From assembly GCF_002899895.1 (NCBI RefSeq), contig NZ_PPEI02000007.1, forward strand, positions 62,001-126,000: a stretch of 64,000 nt of DNA, given 5' to 3'. The first letter of the stretch is position 1. Each line of letters begins with the position of its first letter. A model generated the notes under the pieces. That model was not told the DNA's origin, made no database searches, and was given only the letters and a program-made list of their open reading frames with translations. This stretch comes from Chryseobacterium oncorhynchi (GTDB taxonomy: Bacteria > Bacteroidota > Bacteroidia > Flavobacteriales > Weeksellaceae). Both the position numbers and the translations under genes were made by a program. This document shows, piece by piece, positions 27,053 to 35,628 of this stretch.

Positions 27053-27943
27053 ATGAAATTCGGACAAGTAGAAGACCCGTCAAAAATAGACTTCACCCTT
27101 CCAAAAGATCATTCCAGAACCAAGGAAATTTTAAGCCTTAATAAAAAAGGACTGGAAAACATTTCCATAGGATGTGCCAAATGGAATAAAACAGACCTTA
27201 AAGGATTCTATCCTAAAGGAACCAAGGATGAACTTACATATTACGCCACACAATTTAACTCCATTGAATTAAATGCAACCTTTTATGGGATGCCTACTCC
27301 GGATCAGGTAAAAACATGGAAAGAAAAAACTCCGGACAACTTCAAATTCTTTCCTAAAATCACCAATACTGTTTCTCATTTCAGAAGACTTATTGACGTT
27401 ACAGATCCTGTGACTCACTTTGCTTCAGCTGTTATTAATTTTGATGAAAAACTGGGAATGGCTTTCTTACAGCTTCATGATAACTTTAAACCTAAAGATT
27501 ATGACAGACTGGAAAAATTCGTGAAAGAATGGCCCAAGGAAGTTCCACTAGCCATAGAGCTTCGAAATACAGAATGGTTTACTGACGAGGAAATCCTTAA
27601 TACAACCTGTGAGCTTTTTGAAACCCACAATATCACAAATATCATCGTAGATACCGCAGGAAGAAGAGATATGCTTCACATGCGTCTTACAACACCCAAT
27701 GCATTCATCCGTTACGTAGGAGCCAATGCAGAAAGTGACTACGAAAGACTGGATGACTGGTTAAAACATCTTAACCAATGGAAAAAAGATGGCCTACAAA
27801 ATCTTTATTTCTTTGTACACCAAAATATTGAAAAAGCTTCCCCTCTCCTATCTGCCTACTTTATCAAAAAACTGAATGAAGAATGGAAAACCGATATTCA
27901 TATTCCACAAATGGCCACTGAAAGTACTGGTACTCTTTTTTAA
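27053..27943 (+). CDS. DUF72 family protein
   Basis: A 296-residue TIM-barrel-like protein of the DUF72 (YecE) family. It shows ISIGCAKWNKTDLKGFYPKGTKDELTYYATQFNSIELNATFYGMPTP near the N-terminus, then TPDNFKFFPKITNTVSHFRRL, LPLAIELRNTEWF-like PLAIELRNTEWFTDEE, and YFFVHQNIEKASPLLS at the C-terminal end. The family's biochemical role is not established. Start ATG at 27053 follows an A-rich leader. No operon partner. Confidence 0.88.
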   Translation: MKFGQVEDPSKIDFTLPKDHSRTKEILSLNKKGLENISIGCAKWNKTDLKGFYPKGTKDELTYYATQFNSIELNATFYGMPTPDQVKTWKEKTPDNFKFFPKITNTVSHFRRLIDVTDPVTHFASAVINFDEKLGMAFLQLHDNFKPKDYDRLEKFVKEWPKEVPLAIELRNTEWFTDEEILNTTCELFETHNITNIIVDTAGRRDMLHMRLTTPNAFIRYVGANAESDYERLDDWLKHLNQWKKDGLQNLYFFVHQNIEKASPLLSAYFIKKLNEEWKTDIHIPQMATESTGTLF

Positions 27944-28121
27944 TAAAAATGTATCATTACCATCTAAAAACAACAATTATTTAACAGTTAAAAAATTAAA
28001 TAGACTAATTTTAATTTACCCTCACAACAGCAATAAAAGTCCTTTCATATCAGAAAATTTTATACATTAGAGTACATCATATTTCACTAAACGAATATGA
28101 AGTACTTAAAAAAATTTGATC

Positions 28122-28352
28122 ATGGAAAAGGAAATTTGTAAAATCAGCGTTGCGAGCAATTGGCTTGGCGATGAATATATCTTTTATGAGAATCATACTA
28201 TAAAAAGAATATATGATAACCATAGCCTGAACTTCAACAAAACTGAATGGCTGGAACCTGAAAAAATCAGTAAACAAAACAAAGACAAGATAGTGAAAGG
28301 CTGTCCGGAAGAATTTAAGGAGCAAATCATGCAGATTCTAGACTATCCTTAA
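28122..28352 (+). CDS. Small protein of unknown function
   Basis: 76 residues from the ATG at 28122 (a TTG two codons earlier, 28116, is less likely). The sequence MEKEICKISVASNWLGDEYIFYENHTIKRIYDNHSLNFNKTEWLEPEKISKQNKDKIVKGCPEEFKEQIMQIL suggests a beta-strand half and a helical half, with two Cys. No family was recognised. It faces the convergent membrane-protein gene across a shared hairpin. Confidence 0.55.
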   Translation: MEKEICKISVASNWLGDEYIFYENHTIKRIYDNHSLNFNKTEWLEPEKISKQNKDKIVKGCPEEFKEQIMQILDYP

Positions 28353-28374
28353 TGAACAATCAGTAATAATTAAC

Positions 28375-28409
28375 AGGTAATGAGCAATTTTTCACATTAC
28401 TCATTACCT
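28375..28409. terminator. Hairpin between convergent genes
   Basis: AGGTAATGAG (28375-28384) and CTCATTACCT (28400-28409) are perfect 10-bp arms around a 15-nt loop in the 65-bp gap between two convergent genes. No strict T-tract, so termination efficiency is uncertain. Confidence 0.55.
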
Positions 28410-28417
28410 ATAAAATA

Positions 28418-29011
28418 TTATTTATTTTTTTTCAAAAGTAGCGCAAGGTTAAGGAATAAAAGCAGAAAATCTAACGCAATCCAAATTCCTAACTTCGTAT
28501 TCTCATAATTATAAGCATCTACCTGCTTTTTTGCAGCATCAGAAAGCTTCATGCTTTGGTTAATATAATTCTGTACTTCTACAATTTGATCTATATTTTT
28601 ATTAGGAACAGAATGCTGGGAAAAGTATACAAGATTCTTTTTACCTAGATAACCCACAATCCAGTACTCATCAGACTTATCCATCTTCAAGTATTCTACC
28701 CTATAATATTCCGGACGTACTTTCCCGATGTGCTTGGGTTCTAGTGAAATATTTTTATCAATCTTATTTACATTGATCAGGTAGAAATCCAAGGTTTGTG
28801 GAAGTTTATTAACCACCTGTAGCCCTACCGAGTTATCCACAAATGCTACAGCACTCTTTTTGATAAACCAATACGTAAAAATAGAAATAGATGAAACCAC
28901 CGTTACAATGCGGAACAACCTTGCCCATTTTGCCATTCTTCCTGATTTTATTTTATACAAAATCAAGGAAAGGATACAAGCCCAAAAGATAACAAGAATG
29001 AAAAATACCAT
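28418..29011 (-). CDS. Membrane protein of unknown function
   Basis: 197 residues. Hydrophobic helices lie at about 2-20 and 34-52, and at the C-terminus (about 175-193, LDFLLLFLNLALLL) before KKNK. The soluble middle part (55-170) has DEYWIVGYLGKKNLVYFSQHSVPN and a helical stretch NYINQSMKLSDAAKKQVDAYN. No family was recognised. The next gene in the same orientation, the HD hydrolase, ends 38 nt upstream of its start. Confidence 0.65.
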   Translation of the reverse strand: MVFFILVIFWACILSLILYKIKSGRMAKWARLFRIVTVVSSISIFTYWFIKKSAVAFVDNSVGLQVVNKLPQTLDFYLINVNKIDKNISLEPKHIGKVRPEYYRVEYLKMDKSDEYWIVGYLGKKNLVYFSQHSVPNKNIDQIVEVQNYINQSMKLSDAAKKQVDAYNYENTKLGIWIALDFLLLFLNLALLLKKNK

Positions 29012-29049
29012 ATTGCAAAGATACTGATTTCAGAATTTTTCAGAGAATG

Positions 29050-29694
29050 TTAATCCACATTCCACTCTTTATAAAACTCGTCAAGGAAATTCAACATATA
29101 ATTATGTCTTTCTTCAGCCATTTTTCTTCCTTTTTCAGTATTCATAAGATCCTTTAGGAGTAATAATTTCTCATAAAAATGATTGATCGTTGTCCCATTA
29201 GATTTTTTATATTCTTCTTTGGACATCCCTAATTTGGGCTGAATCTCCGGATCATACATTGGATTATTCTTAAATCCTCCAAAATTGAAAGTTCTGGCAA
29301 TACCAATGGCTCCAATGGCATCGATACGATCTGCATCCTGTACAATCTGTAATTCAAGAGATGGATCTATAGGAGCGTTACTTCTATTTTTAAAGGAGAT
29401 ATTTTCAATTACATACAAAACCTTTTCAATCGTTTCATCTGAGACATTCTGTCCTTCAAGAAATGCTCTTGATATTTTGGGAGCAATGGTTTCATCCCCA
29501 TTATGAAATTTAGGATCAGCAATATCATGCAGTAATGCAGATAATTCTACAACTTCCTGATTACAGTTTTCTGTTTCTGCAATTTTTTTAGCCAGTTTCC
29601 ATACTCTTTCGATATGAAACCAATCGTGGCCTGCCTCTGCGCCTTCTAATTTTTCTTTTACAAATTCTACGGTGTTGTCAATCGTACTTTTCAT
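29050..29694 (-). CDS. HD-domain phosphohydrolase
   Basis: A 214-residue helical HD-superfamily enzyme. Metal ligands are visible as His in GHDWFHIERVWKLA (about 23-27), the HD pair in ALLHDIADPKFHNGD (about 52) and Asp in IVQDADRIDAIGAIGIARTFNFGG (about 118). The family resembles YedJ/YpgQ-type nucleotide or pyrophosphate hydrolases; the substrate is not known. Its ATG overlaps the stop of the preceding hydrolase gene by 4 nt (ATGA). Confidence 0.88.
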   Translation of the reverse strand: MKSTIDNTVEFVKEKLEGAEAGHDWFHIERVWKLAKKIAETENCNQEVVELSALLHDIADPKFHNGDETIAPKISRAFLEGQNVSDETIEKVLYVIENISFKNRSNAPIDPSLELQIVQDADRIDAIGAIGIARTFNFGGFKNNPMYDPEIQPKLGMSKEEYKKSNGTTINHFYEKLLLLKDLMNTEKGRKMAEERHNYMLNFLDEFYKEWNVD

Positions 29695-30536
29695 TTATCT
29701 ATCAGTTCATTTAAAATAATATCCCAAAGTTTATGATTATAGCTTCTAAAAAAATTAATGTGTCCTATTTCTTTTTTCTCAGATTCCGATGTTTTTACAA
29801 GTCTGTAAGTTGGTTTAAGGTTAGGATAGGTAGTATTTAATAAGCTCAATACTCCTTTTTCTGTCAACCAAACATCATCCTCTGCACGAATTACGAAGAC
29901 TTTTTGTGTCAAATTTTTAGAATAATCATCAATCTTTTCCAACAATCGGTTGGTTGATTTCTTATTTAAAATTAAGGTTCTCCAGTCATATGCGCAATTT
30001 TTTGGAAGACTTTCTCCAAGCCCAAACCAATTTGCCGGAAAATACCCTAACAATGACGTGGTTACGGGCTGAACAATTCCAAATCCCAAATAAGCTTCAA
30101 TTTTAGTTTTCAGCTTTAAGTTGCCAACAAAGGCATTTTGAGTTCCTACAAAAACAAACTCCTCAAACATTTCCGAATCATCATTCATTCCTAGAATCAA
30201 TGCACCTACAGAATGCCCCAGACAATATTTTCTATGGTCAGGAAACTGAGTTTTGATATATTCGGTTAATGCTTTATAATCTCGTGAACCCCAAACTCTC
30301 ATGGAACTATGAAAGCCTTTCATATTCTCAGGTTTAGAAAGTCCTATTCCCGTGTAATCATAAGTTATCACCGTAAAACCTTGCTCAGAAAAGTACTTGG
30401 CAAATGAAAAATACACTTGTTGTTTTACACCGGTTGCAGAGTTAATCAACAGCAGTTTTCCATTATTGTTTTTTGGTTGAAAAAGATGTACAGCCAGAGC
30501 AGCTTGATCTTTTGTGGTAAGTATTAGTTTTTCCAT
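29691..30536 (-). CDS. Alpha/beta hydrolase
   Basis: 281 residues from the ATG at 30536. An upstream in-frame ATG at 30578 would add 14 residues but reads through the ribokinase terminator and is rejected. The nucleophile elbow CLGHSVGALILG holds the catalytic Ser, FVIRAEDDVWL supplies the Asp and EIGHINFFR the His, completing a triad. Early DYTGIGLS is the oxyanion-strand region. Homologous proteins are called serine aminopeptidase S33-like or lipase-like; the substrate is unknown. Translationally coupled to the HD hydrolase gene. Confidence 0.85.
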   Translation of the reverse strand: MEKLILTTKDQAALAVHLFQPKNNNGKLLLINSATGVKQQVYFSFAKYFSEQGFTVITYDYTGIGLSKPENMKGFHSSMRVWGSRDYKALTEYIKTQFPDHRKYCLGHSVGALILGMNDDSEMFEEFVFVGTQNAFVGNLKLKTKIEAYLGFGIVQPVTTSLLGYFPANWFGLGESLPKNCAYDWRTLILNKKSTNRLLEKIDDYSKNLTQKVFVIRAEDDVWLTEKGVLSLLNTTYPNLKPTYRLVKTSESEKKEIGHINFFRSYNHKLWDIILNELIDK

Positions 30537-30544
30537 AGGATAAA

Positions 30545-30569
30545 AGAAAAAATCCACTATAAAAGTGGA
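30545..30569 (-). terminator. Ribokinase terminator
   Basis: On the minus strand TCCACT pairs with AGTGGA around a short AT loop and is followed by a T-tract, about 57 nt after the kinase stop. It overlaps the region just upstream of the hydrolase ATG at 30536. Confidence 0.7.
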
Positions 30570-30625
30570 CATTTTCAATATATTTTTATGTTAAGTTTCC
30601 GACTTTTGATATGTCGTAAATAGCT

Positions 30626-31516
30626 TTAGGATATAAAATCTGATCTTCTTGGTAATCCTGTCTGAGATCCTTTACCTCCGGAAACCCTTGAAGAAACCTC
30701 ATTTCCAAATTTCACACATTCTTCAATAGAATTTCCATGGCAGAGTGCTATGGCAAATCCTGATGTAAATGCATCTCCCATTCCCATCTTATAAACAGTG
30801 GTATCTTTATCGTTTCTGTAATATTTCATTTCCGTTCCATCAAAATAAATGGTAGAATTGGAATCATCTCTTACAAAAACCTTATTAAAGTATTTTTTGA
30901 GTACCTCTTCTCTCTGTTCTTCACCAAAAATGATATACAGTTCACTACTTTTGGTTACAATAAAATCTACCGCTTCCAGAATTTCATCACTTACCCTCAT
31001 GGCAGGAGAAGCATATAATCCCACTTTTTTGCCATATCTCTTGGCTTTTTTAACGGTATATTCCACCACTTCCATGGAAACTTCAAGCTGTACAAGGACA
31101 AGATCAGAGGTATGAAAATACCGGTCTGCTTCATCAATATGGGCTGTATTAAGATATTTGTTGGCTGCAGGCACTACTACAATAGCAGCATTACCCTCGG
31201 AGGTCGTCACATAGGCAGTACCTGTTGACTCTCTATCTGTTTCATGTACAAACCCCACATTTACACTTTCGCTCACCAGATTTCTCATGATTTGCTGTCC
31301 CAGCGGGTCCATTCCTACACATCCTATAAAGTAAACACTCGCACCCAATCTGGCAGTACCTACCGCCTGGTTTGCACCTTTTCCTCCAAAATAGCTTTCT
31401 GAATTAACAGCTAAAACGGTTTCGTTAGGTAGAGGAAGTTTTTCTGTTTCTAGAACGAGATCTATTGAGGAACTACCTACAACAATAATTTTGGGTTGAT
31501 CTGATGAGAAATTCAT
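30626..31516 (-). CDS. rbsK: Ribokinase (PfkB family sugar kinase)
   Basis: A 296-residue PfkB-family kinase. The first signature is FGGKGANQAVGTARLGASVYFIGCVG (about 41-66, with the ribokinase GGKGANQA), and the second is YKMGMGDAFTSGFAIAL (about 250), whose Asp is the catalytic base. The ATP-side motif VTKSSELYIIFGEE is in the middle. It would phosphorylate ribose, or a related pentose, at O5. No ribose transporter or isomerase is adjacent. GMGDAF in place of the usual GAGDAF is a mild change. Confidence 0.85.
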   Translation of the reverse strand: MNFSSDQPKIIVVGSSSIDLVLETEKLPLPNETVLAVNSESYFGGKGANQAVGTARLGASVYFIGCVGMDPLGQQIMRNLVSESVNVGFVHETDRESTGTAYVTTSEGNAAIVVVPAANKYLNTAHIDEADRYFHTSDLVLVQLEVSMEVVEYTVKKAKRYGKKVGLYASPAMRVSDEILEAVDFIVTKSSELYIIFGEEQREEVLKKYFNKVFVRDDSNSTIYFDGTEMKYYRNDKDTTVYKMGMGDAFTSGFAIALCHGNSIEECVKFGNEVSSRVSGGKGSQTGLPRRSDFIS

Positions 31517-31584
31517 TGTGTTTTTATATTAGTTTTAAAAATTATAACAGACGAAATTTCATGTCAAAAATAACTAATTTTTGC

Positions 31585-32220
31585 TTAACTTATTTCAATA
31601 AATTCAGTAATAATCTTCACGGGTGATTGATCTTTACTATAAGCAATATAGCTGGCATAAAAACCTTCTCCGTAGCCGGTCTCGAAAGCAAATATAGTTC
31701 CTGGATGAGCTGCTGATGGTTTTAAAAATGCATATTGATCTATGGCTCCATTTTCGTCAAAGAAATATTCATGGAAAAATTCCTCATAGATTCCCATGAA
31801 ATCAGCCCCTTTGTTATGATATAGCTTTTGTTCCAGATCATTAAGACTGTTTTGGGTATCTACATCCATGAAGCATCCCATTCCACTTTCTACAGGATAT
31901 CCAAAAACCTCTTCTTTTGCCAGTTCTTTGATGTTTTGTCCTGCCGTGGTCGCAAGCTTCCAGTCTGTAATTTCATCATTACTGAATACAATTTCTGCAT
32001 AAGCAACACAGTTGCTATCTCTCTCTTTATGAAGCATTACAGAGAATTCTCCTTTCGGAAAATTTGTAGAAAAAGCAAGCATATCATTCGTAATTAACGG
32101 ATCACAGGCTACTAACTTTCCACTGGAAAGATAAATTTTTCCTACCTCAAAACTTTCTAACAAAGGGCTTTCTACAAAATCCTTCGAAAATAGTTTTTTA
32201 ATGTTTTCTATATGTGTCAT
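31585..32220 (-). CDS. DUF4241 family protein
   Basis: A 211-residue soluble protein matching the DUF4241 pattern: GKIYLSSGKLVACDPLI (start of domain), FPKGEFSVMLH, AYAEIVFSNDEITDWKLA, then GYPVESGMGCFMDVDTQNSL and a C-terminal GTIFAFETGYGEGFYASYIAY. The function of the family is unknown; some members occur near polymorphic-toxin loci, but no toxin is seen here. Monocistronic, bounded upstream by the 32241-32280 hairpin. Confidence 0.82.
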   Translation of the reverse strand: MTHIENIKKLFSKDFVESPLLESFEVGKIYLSSGKLVACDPLITNDMLAFSTNFPKGEFSVMLHKERDSNCVAYAEIVFSNDEITDWKLATTAGQNIKELAKEEVFGYPVESGMGCFMDVDTQNSLNDLEQKLYHNKGADFMGIYEEFFHEYFFDENGAIDQYAFLKPSAAHPGTIFAFETGYGEGFYASYIAYSKDQSPVKIITEFIEIS

Positions 32221-32240
32221 TTTATATCTTTTCTTAAACC

Positions 32241-32280
32241 ATCAGGCTGGATACAAGTTTTCATCTGTACCCAGCCTGAT
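32241..32280. terminator. Strong hairpin between valS and the DUF4241 gene
   Basis: Perfect 10-bp arms ATCAGGCTGG and CCAGCCTGAT, extended inward by TACA/TGTA after a mismatch, with a 10-nt loop. It lies 31 nt after the valS stop and 21 nt before the next ATG. No T-tract follows on either strand, so it may stabilise the 3' end or sit in the leader of the next gene instead of terminating. Confidence 0.55.
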
Positions 32281-32310
32281 ATTAAGACAACATGTTGTCT
32301 CTATTTAAAT

Positions 32311-34926
32311 TTACAAACTTTTCAGCTTCTCTTCCAAGATCGCAATCTTGTCAACAGCATCTTTTTGTTTTTTACGTTCAACTTCTACAACCTCTGGTTT
32401 TGCATTAGCAACAAACTTTTCGTTGGAAAGTTTCTTTTCTACTGAAATCAAGAACCCTTTTAAGTATTTTACTTCTTCTTCGGTTTTTGTTTTTTCTTCT
32501 CCTAAATCTAAGTTTTCACTTAAAGGAATAGAAATCTCAGTGGCTCCTACCAGGAAAGTAAAGCTTGGTTTATCTGTTTTTTGCCCGAAGTTAATTTCAG
32601 AAACATTAGCTAATTTTCTTACGACTGCTTCATTGGCAAATTCTTTAGCATTAGTAAATACCTCAACTGTTTCTCTTGGTGAAATTCCTTTGGTCTGACG
32701 GTAGTTTCTAACACCGGAGATCAGTTCTTTTGAAATTTCAAAGTTCTTAATTACGTCTTCGCTGAACTCATCTGCATTTTTCTGCTGAGCAATAACAAGA
32801 GCATTCTCAATACTTCTTTCTGAAATCAAATGCCAAATTTCTTCTGATTGGAAAGGCATAAACGGATGAAGTAATTTCATCAATTCTTCAAAGAAAATAA
32901 TTGTTCTGTCATAAACCTCCTTAGAAATCCCTTCTCCATAGTTTGGCTTGATTGCTTCAAGATACCAACCACAAAAATCATCCCAAATTAATTTATAAAT
33001 CAAATGAAGTGCATCGGAAATTCTAAATTTCTCAAATTGATCATTAATCTCAACAATTGTTTTATTTAATCTATTTTCGAACCATTCAATAGCTTGATGA
33101 TCTGTAGCGATTGCCGGCTTATCTTCATGATTCCACATGTTGATCAAACGGAAAGCACTCCAGATTTTCGTCATGAAGTTTCTTCCCTGAAGCATTAGAT
33201 CTTCATCAAAAAGAAGGTCATTTCCTGCTGCAGAACTCAATAGAATTCCTACACGAACACCATCTGCACCATATTTATCCATCAGTTCAAGTGGATCCGG
33301 AGAGTTTCCTAAAGATTTTGACATCTTTCTTCTCTGCTTATCTCTTACAATCCCTGTGAAGTAAACATTTTTAAACGGAACTTCTTTTCTGTATTCTAAT
33401 CCGGCCATGATCATTCTCGCTACCCAGAAGAAAATAATATCCGGACCTGTAACCAAGTCAGAGGTAGGATAGTAATAATTAATATCCTTATTTTCAGGAT
33501 CAAGAATTCCATCAAAGACAGACATTGGCCACAACCAAGATGAGAACCAAGTATCCAGTGCATCATCGTCCTGTCTAAGGTTTTCTATTGTTAAATCCTG
33601 ATTTCCTGTTTTTTGTTTTGCTAATCCTAAAGCTTCTTCCTTAGTTTCAGCAACTACAAAATCTTCATCTCCTGTACCATAAAAGTAAGCAGGAATTTGC
33701 TGTCCCCACCAAAGCTGACGGGAAATATTCCAGTCACGGATGTTTTCCATCCAGTGTTTGTAGGTATTTTTAAATTTCTCAGGATAGAACTTCACCTCAT
33801 CATCCATTACTACATCCAATGCTGGTTTAGCAATTTCAGACATTTTAAGGAACCACTGTACTGAAACCTTTGGTTCAATAACAGCACCAGTTCTTTCGGA
33901 AGTCCCTACTTTATTTACATAATCTTCTGCCTTTAGTAAAAGATCTTTTTCTTCTAATTCTTTAGCGATTTGCTTTCTTACATCAAATCTGTTTTTCCCT
34001 GCATAATGCAGGCCATGCTCGTTAAGGTTTCCGTCATCATCTAAAGCATCAATCATTTTCAACTGGTGCTTTTGTCCGATTTCATAGTCATTGATATCGT
34101 GTGCCGGAGTAATTTTCAAGGCACCTGTTCCGAACTCAATGTCTACATATTCGTCTTCAATGATAGGAATTACTCTACCTACAATGGGTACAATTACGTT
34201 TTTACCTTTTAGGTGGGCATATCTTTCATCATTAGGGTTGATACATACCGCAGTATCCCCAAAAATTGTTTCAGGACGTGTTGTAGCCACTGAAAGGAAC
34301 TCTTCAGATCCTTCAATCTTATATTTAAGGAAATATAATTTCCCGTTCTGCTCTTTAAATATTACCTCTTCATCTGAAATATTGGTCTTCGCTTCCGGAT
34401 CCCAGTTTACCATTCTGTAGCCTCTGTAGATTAATCCTTTATTGTAAAGGTCTACAAAGCTTTTGATAACCTGCTGGGAAAGCTTTTCCTCCATCGTGAA
34501 ACGGGTTCTGTCCCAGTCACATGAACAACCTAGTTTTTTAAGCTGCTCAAGGATCGTTCCTCCATATTTATTCGTCCATTCCCAAGCATGCTCAAGGAAC
34601 TGTTCACGAGTAATATCAGACTTATTGACCCCTTCAGACTTCAATTTAGCAACAACTTTAGCTTCGGTAGCAATTGAAGCGTGATCTGTTCCCGGAATCC
34701 AACAAGCATTAAACCCGCGCATTCTTGCACGACGGACCAGAACATCTTGAATGGTATTGTTCAACATATGCCCCATGTGTAGTATCCCCGTAACGTTTGG
34801 CGGAGGGATAACAATGGTATATGGTGGTTTGTCATTAGGCTCTGAGTGGAAGTATTTGTTTTCCAACCAGTAATTGTACCATTTTTGTTCTGTTTCCTGT
34901 GGATTGTACTTTTCTGAAATCTGCAT
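32311..34926 (-). CDS. valS: Valine-tRNA ligase
   Basis: 871 residues from the ATG complementary to 34924-34926. A TTG at 34950 is only 5 nt from the -7 element and is rejected. Class I synthetase motifs are PPNVTGILHMGHML (HIGH, about 43) and KMSKSLGNSPDPLE (KMSKS, about 535). PAHDINDYEIG belongs to the editing CP1 domain. The tail (about 800-871) is the ValS coiled coil, rich in Lys and Glu. Full length and intact. Confidence 0.97.
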   Translation of the reverse strand: MQISEKYNPQETEQKWYNYWLENKYFHSEPNDKPPYTIVIPPPNVTGILHMGHMLNNTIQDVLVRRARMRGFNACWIPGTDHASIATEAKVVAKLKSEGVNKSDITREQFLEHAWEWTNKYGGTILEQLKKLGCSCDWDRTRFTMEEKLSQQVIKSFVDLYNKGLIYRGYRMVNWDPEAKTNISDEEVIFKEQNGKLYFLKYKIEGSEEFLSVATTRPETIFGDTAVCINPNDERYAHLKGKNVIVPIVGRVIPIIEDEYVDIEFGTGALKITPAHDINDYEIGQKHQLKMIDALDDDGNLNEHGLHYAGKNRFDVRKQIAKELEEKDLLLKAEDYVNKVGTSERTGAVIEPKVSVQWFLKMSEIAKPALDVVMDDEVKFYPEKFKNTYKHWMENIRDWNISRQLWWGQQIPAYFYGTGDEDFVVAETKEEALGLAKQKTGNQDLTIENLRQDDDALDTWFSSWLWPMSVFDGILDPENKDINYYYPTSDLVTGPDIIFFWVARMIMAGLEYRKEVPFKNVYFTGIVRDKQRRKMSKSLGNSPDPLELMDKYGADGVRVGILLSSAAGNDLLFDEDLMLQGRNFMTKIWSAFRLINMWNHEDKPAIATDHQAIEWFENRLNKTIVEINDQFEKFRISDALHLIYKLIWDDFCGWYLEAIKPNYGEGISKEVYDRTIIFFEELMKLLHPFMPFQSEEIWHLISERSIENALVIAQQKNADEFSEDVIKNFEISKELISGVRNYRQTKGISPRETVEVFTNAKEFANEAVVRKLANVSEINFGQKTDKPSFTFLVGATEISIPLSENLDLGEEKTKTEEEVKYLKGFLISVEKKLSNEKFVANAKPEVVEVERKKQKDAVDKIAILEEKLKSL

Positions 34927-34954
34927 AAATTCTATTTCTTTGGCTTGCAATTTG

Positions 34955-34962
34955 CAAAAATA
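34955..34962 (-). promoter_or_regulatory. -7 element upstream of valS
   Basis: TATTTTTG on the minus strand, 29 nt before the chosen ATG, matches TAnnTTTG. No clear -33 box. It supports the ATG at 34926 over the upstream TTG. Confidence 0.4.
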
Positions 34963-35004
34963 GTCTAAAGAAAAAAATTTTTAAGCATGAATTAAAATAA
35001 TTTT

Positions 35005-35012
35005 TAACTTTG
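35005..35012 (+). promoter_or_regulatory. -7 element upstream of the DUF1573 gene
   Basis: TAACTTTG matches TAnnTTTG exactly and lies 42 nt before the ATG at 35055. It excludes the TTG at 35010 as a start, as this lies within the element. Confidence 0.5.
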
Positions 35013-35054
35013 TTTCACAAAATTTATCTAACAAACATATTAACATTCAAGAAT

Positions 35055-35519
35055 ATGAAGAAATTAATCGCAGGAATTGCATTATTCGGAACATTTGCTC
35101 TTGCATCTGCACAAACTATTACATTTGATAAAACGACTTTCGACTACGGTACTATTAAGCCTAGTTCTGACGGTACAAGATTTTTCACAGTAACAAATAC
35201 TGGTGACAAGCCTTTGATTCTTTCAAATGTAAAACCATCTTGTGGATGTACTACTCCTGAATTCAGCCAAGACCCGATCATGCCAGGAAAATCTGCTAAG
35301 ATCAAGGTTGGATATAACACTGCTCTTACAGGAGGTTTCAACAAAATGATCGAAGTTTTTTCTAACGACCCTGCAAACAGCAGAAGCGTAATCTACATTA
35401 AAGGTAACGTAGATGCTAATGCTCCTGAGCCAAAAGTATTGACTCCTGCTGAGCAAAAAGAAGCTGCTAAAGCTGAGAAAAAAGCTGCTAAACTAGCTAA
35501 AAAGACTGCTGTAAAGTAA
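35055..35519 (+). CDS. Secreted DUF1573 (ASH-like) protein
   Basis: 154 residues starting MKKLIAGIALFGTFALASAQ, a signal peptide cleaved near residue 20. The mature part is a DUF1573 immunoglobulin-like domain: TFDYGTIKPSSDGTRFFTVTNTGDKPLILSNVKPSCGCTTPEFSQDPIMPGKSAKIKVGYNT. SCGCT is the family's two-Cys signature. The C-terminus is a Lys/Ala-rich helix (KEAAKAEKKAAKLAKK). Function unknown, periplasmic or surface. It has its own promoter and terminator. Confidence 0.9.
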   Translation: MKKLIAGIALFGTFALASAQTITFDKTTFDYGTIKPSSDGTRFFTVTNTGDKPLILSNVKPSCGCTTPEFSQDPIMPGKSAKIKVGYNTALTGGFNKMIEVFSNDPANSRSVIYIKGNVDANAPEPKVLTPAEQKEAAKAEKKAAKLAKKTAVK

Positions 35520-35540
35520 GCTCTACACAAAAAAATAAAG

Positions 35541-35569
35541 AAACCGTCTCCATTGAGGCGGTTTTTTTA
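35541..35569 (+). terminator. Terminator of the DUF1573 gene
   Basis: AAACCG-CTC pairs with GAG-CGGTTT around CATT with one internal mismatch, followed by a T-tract; 21 nt after the stop. Confidence 0.85.
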
Positions 35570-35628
35570 TTACATTTATGTAAGAGTAGATCAAAGACAT
35601 CAAATAATCTTTTAAGCTTAAACAAAAT

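Noticed and set aside
34927-34950. Longer ValS start at a TTG
   Set aside because: It is only 5 nt from a -7 element and adds residues not expected at the N-terminus; the ATG at 34926 fits better.
35010-35054. Longer start of the DUF1573 protein
   Set aside because: The codon is TTG inside the -7 element, and the extension would bury a clean signal peptide.
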